Below are positions 4,742 through 6,906 of a stretch of DNA of 6,906 nt, one piece after another. The position numbers and the translations under genes are program-made. Below the pieces are notes generated by a model, which had not been told where the DNA came from, made no database searches, and saw nothing but the letters and a program-made list of their open reading frames with translations. This stretch comes from an uncultured Eubacteriales bacterium. GTDB taxonomy: Bacteria; Bacillota; Clostridia; Oscillospirales; Oscillospiraceae. The stretch spans positions 1-6,906 of the forward strand of contig USQL01000104.1 of assembly GCA_900556935.1 (NCBI GenBank). Reading direction: 5' to 3'. Position 1 is the first letter of the stretch. Each line of letters opens with the position of its first letter.

Positions 4742-5640
4742 TACTGCTGCACCTCCTTATCATGGGTGGACTTCATCTGCAGGATGCCAATGACGGCAAC
4801 CAGGATGAAGAAGATCACGGCCTTGGCCTGGCCCACGCCCTTGGTTTTCAGGGTGTTGGAATTGACGATGTTCAGGGCCAGCATTTCCGTGGTGTGGATG
4901 GTCCCCTGGTAGGGGCGGCCGTTGGTCAGCGCCAGGTTCTGGTCATAGAGCTTGAAGGAGTTGGTCAGGGTCAGGAAGGTGCAGATGGTGATGGAGGGCA
5001 TGACGTTGGGAATGGTGATATGCCACAGGGTCTCCCACTCGGAAGCGCCGTCAATCTTGGCGGCCTCCAGCATATCCCCAGGCACCGCCTGCAAGCCCGC
5101 AATGTAGATAATCATCATATAGCCAATCTGCTGCCAGGCCATCAGGATAATCAGGCCCCAGAAGCCATAGGTCGAGTTTAGAAGGATGGAGGTATTGTAC
5201 TTGGACAGAATGCCGTCAAAAATCATGGACCAGATATAGCCCAGGACGATGCCGCCAATCAGGTTCGGCATGAAGAAGACGGTTCTGAAAATATTGGAGC
5301 CCTTGATGCCCTTGGTCAGCAGATACGCCACCGTAAAGGACAGGATATTGATAATCAGCAGGGAGACCAGGGCGAACACCGCCGTATACCAGAAGGCATG
5401 GAGAAAGCTTGCGTCGGCGAAGGCCTTAACATAGTTACTAAGCCCCGTCCAGGACCACTTGCTGGTGGTTTTGAAGTCACAGAAGGAAAGGAACAGGCCC
5501 TTTCCAAAGGGGTACAGAAATCCAATGCAGAATGCCACGAAGGTGGGCAGCAGGAACAGCGGGAAGCACCTCTGAATGGGCCGGCGGACCAGCACGGAAT
5601 TCAGAGAGGACCCGTCGTTTTTTTTCTTAAAAACAGCCAT
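4741..5640 (-). CDS. Carbohydrate ABC transporter permease, MalF/UgpA type
   Basis: First inner-membrane subunit of the same CUT1-type importer (299 aa). Membrane segments are visible at about 25-52, 83-110, 117-141, 157-181, 207-227 and 272-288. The EAA loop reads LEAAKIDGAS (191-200), followed by ITIP at 208-211, and would bind the ATPase. Two in-frame ATGs exist: 5646 and 5640. AGGAG at 5649-5653 lies 2 nt from the first and 8 nt from the second, so 5640 is chosen. It pairs with the MalG-type permease, with which it overlaps by one base, and with the binding protein upstream. The long segment between segments 2 and 3 of MalF of E. coli is absent, as usual for short UgpA-like subunits. Substrate unknown. 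Confidence 0.93.
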   Translation of the reverse strand: MAVFKKKNDGSSLNSVLVRRPIQRCFPLFLLPTFVAFCIGFLYPFGKGLFLSFCDFKTTSKWSWTGLSNYVKAFADASFLHAFWYTAVFALVSLLIINILSFTVAYLLTKGIKGSNIFRTVFFMPNLIGGIVLGYIWSMIFDGILSKYNTSILLNSTYGFWGLIILMAWQQIGYMMIIYIAGLQAVPGDMLEAAKIDGASEWETLWHITIPNVMPSITICTFLTLTNSFKLYDQNLALTNGRPYQGTIHTTEMLALNIVNSNTLKTKGVGQAKAVIFFILVAVIGILQMKSTHDKEVQQ

Positions 5641-5648
5641 AATCATCT

Positions 5649-5653
5649 CTCCT
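5649..5653 (-). promoter_or_regulatory. Ribosome binding site deciding the start of the MalF-type permease
   Basis: AGGAG lies 8 nt from the ATG at 5640 but only 2 nt from the ATG at 5646, favouring the shorter protein. Confidence 0.75.
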
Positions 5654-5679
5654 TTGGGGGAGTGCCGCAGAACCGGCCT

Positions 5680-5737
5680 CCGGTTTCCGGGAATGGTAGA
5701 AAACGGAAACCGGGGCGAGCGAAGCCGCTCGCCCCGG
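5680..5737 (-). promoter_or_regulatory. Overlapping hairpins between binding-protein and permease genes
   Basis: Read on the minus strand, a perfect 12-bp GC-rich stem (5726-5737 with 5710-5721, loop of 4) directly follows the binding-protein gene and is followed by TTTCCGTTTTCT, a weak U-rich tract. A second stem of 10 bp (5704-5713 with 5680-5689) shares four bases with the first, so the two cannot both form fully. The arrangement fits a partial terminator or RNA-stabilising element that gives more binding protein than permease, as known for other sugar importer operons. The role is inferred. Confidence 0.7.
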
Positions 5738-5755
5738 GAAAGTGCGAAGGAATGT

Positions 5756-6906
5756 TTAGCCTACGTTCTTGGCGTACTGGGCAGCCCAGCCGTCCACAAT
5801 GGCGGTCTCCACAGCGGCCCAATCGCCGGTGCCGGAGGTGTACTGGGTCATAGCGTCCACAACGGCGGCACGGAAGTCATCCACGCCGGGAGTCCAGTTG
5901 AAAGCCCAGGTAACGGTGTAGTTGCCGTCAGCAACCATCTTGTTGGCATCGGCAAAGAACACGTTCTCGGGGGTCTTGGCGTTCTTGAAGGGGCAGGGAC
6001 CAAACTCTTCGGCCAGCATGGTGGTGCCTTCCTCGGAGGTAACAACCCACTTCATGAAGTCCAGGGTAGCCTGGATGTTCTCAGGAGCGGCTTCCTTGTT
6101 GACGGCCCAGCAGTTCTCAGTGCCGGAACACAGGCCGGCCTTCTCCTCGCCTTCCACACCGCAGTAGATGGGGATCATGGCCAGGTCATCGGGGTTCATG
6201 CCGAAAGTGCCGGTCAGGTTGCTGTACTCCCAGGTACCGTTCTGGTAGAACACAGCCTCGCCCTTGCCGAACTCGGCCTCAGCCTGGTCGCCGGTGGCGG
6301 TGGTCAGGGCAGCGCCGGTGGTGGCGGAGTCAGTGATGTACAGGTCCCAAATGGCCTTGAAGTTGTCAAGGTACTTGTTGGTGATGGTGGCGGGCTGCTT
6401 GTCCACGCCGTCATCACGGAACTGGTAGAACAGCGGCATATTCAGCAGGTGGCCGGAGAATCTCCAAGAGGAGGAGCCGTCCAGGCCAGCGGAGGTGAAG
6501 GCATCGAAGCCCAGTTCAGAAGCATGAGCGTGGATGTCATCGGCAACAGCCTTCAGAGACTCAAAGTTGGTGATTTCGTCCAGGGAGTGACCGGCCTTCT
6601 CCAGCAGAGCCTTGTTGACGATAATGCCGAAGGACTCGTAGCAGTAGCCGATGGCCAGGACGGAGTCGTCCTCGCCCTTCAGATTAAAGTCATCGGTGGT
6701 CATTTCCTTGTAGACATCGGTGTCCCGCAGGTCCAGGCACCAGTCGCCGTAAGCGTCAATGGCGCCCTGGTTGCCGGCCTGGAACATGGTGGGAGCCTCG
6801 GTCTTGTCCAGCTCGGCGGTCAGGGTGTCGTCGTAGGTGCCGGAAGCGGCGGTCACGACGGTGACCTTCACGCCGGTCTGCTCGGTGTAGGTCTTGGCCA
6901 GTTTCT
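5756..6906 (-). CDS. Extracellular solute-binding protein of a sugar ABC importer, N-terminus beyond window
   Basis: This protein captures a carbohydrate outside the membrane and delivers it to the permeases encoded downstream. 382 residues are visible; the frame is open to the right edge, so the signal peptide (probably a lipoprotein signal) and first residues, perhaps 50-60, are missing. It belongs to the family-1 binding proteins (UgpB/MalE-like): KLAKTYTEQTGVKVTVV near the visible start is the usual first beta-strand region after the signal peptide, FGKGEAVFYQNGTWEYSNL (about 212-230) the usual ligand-cleft Gly-x-Trp region, and GTENCWAVNKEA (about 261-272) the conserved strand after the hinge. 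Six cysteines are visible (56, 88, 248, 259, 265, 304), many for an exported clostridial protein. Aromatic residues in the cleft suit an oligosaccharide, but the substrate cannot be named. The downstream gene follows after 115 nt containing hairpins. Confidence 0.92.
   Translation of the reverse strand, partial: KLAKTYTEQTGVKVTVVTAASGTYDDTLTAELDKTEAPTMFQAGNQGAIDAYGDWCLDLRDTDVYKEMTTDDFNLKGEDDSVLAIGYCYESFGIIVNKALLEKAGHSLDEITNFESLKAVADDIHAHASELGFDAFTSAGLDGSSSWRFSGHLLNMPLFYQFRDDGVDKQPATITNKYLDNFKAIWDLYITDSATTGAALTTATGDQAEAEFGKGEAVFYQNGTWEYSNLTGTFGMNPDDLAMIPIYCGVEGEEKAGLCSGTENCWAVNKEAAPENIQATLDFMKWVVTSEEGTTMLAEEFGPCPFKNAKTPENVFFADANKMVADGNYTVTWAFNWTPGVDDFRAAVVDAMTQYTSGTGDWAAVETAIVDGWAAQYAKNVG

Noticed and set aside
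4028..4912. 294-codon plus-strand open frame over the permease genes
   Set aside because: Gly/His/Asp-rich translation antisense to two well-supported permeases; no domain and no ribosome site.
5756..6871. Binding protein starting at the GTG at 6871
   Set aside because: The frame is open to the window edge and the sequence before the GTG reads as the conserved mature N-terminal region, so this is an internal valine.

Overview
The window looks like a chromosomal segment of a moderately high-GC anaerobic Firmicute, most likely a gut clostridium of the Oscillospiraceae group. This is inference from strong AGGAGG-type ribosome sites, sigma-A promoters with 17-bp spacers, the protein families present and the style of the intergenic palindromic repeats. 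No 16S or marker gene is present to prove it. No rRNA, tRNA or CRISPR array was seen.

Layout from right to left (most genes are on the minus strand). A carbohydrate ABC importer operon occupies 6906 to 3878: a solute-binding protein whose N-terminus lies beyond the right edge, then two inner-membrane permeases of the MalF/UgpA and MalG/UgpE types. A hairpin pair separates the binding-protein gene from the permeases, and the two permease genes overlap by one base. No ATPase or glycoside hydrolase is in the visible part, so the ATPase is probably shared from elsewhere. A strong bidirectional terminator at 3845-3870 divides this operon from a convergent plus-strand gene.

That plus-strand gene (3444-3836) is a HicB-family antitoxin. 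Its partner toxin is apparently gone: only about 20 codons of a HicA C-terminus survive, without a start codon, in the leader at about 3348-3413. The promoter is intact and carries a perfect 8-2-8 palindrome that fills its -35/-10 spacer, the expected place for an autoregulatory operator.

From about 2780 to 3296 there is no convincing gene. The stretch holds a roughly 215-bp element made of two inverted copies of a hairpin-rich module, ending in a terminator-like stem-loop, followed by smaller hairpins.

On the minus strand from 2728 to 1330, a two-gene unit with its own promoter encodes a DUF6291-type protein with a repetitive Glu/Asn/Ser linker and a DnaC-like AAA+ ATPase. This resembles a phage or mobile-element replication-initiation and helicase-loading module. 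Next, also on the minus strand and with its own promoter, is the first 402 codons of a glycogen branching enzyme whose motifs match the eukaryote-like GH13_8 type rather than the usual bacterial type. It runs off the left edge.

Functionally the window combines sugar import and glycogen building, the host's carbohydrate economy, with two apparent leftovers of mobile or selfish DNA: a replication-loader pair and a decayed toxin-antitoxin locus. The most interesting features are the decayed hicA with its preserved promoter-operator-antitoxin unit, the inverted-repeat element, and the replication pair with its hexanucleotide-repeat linker.
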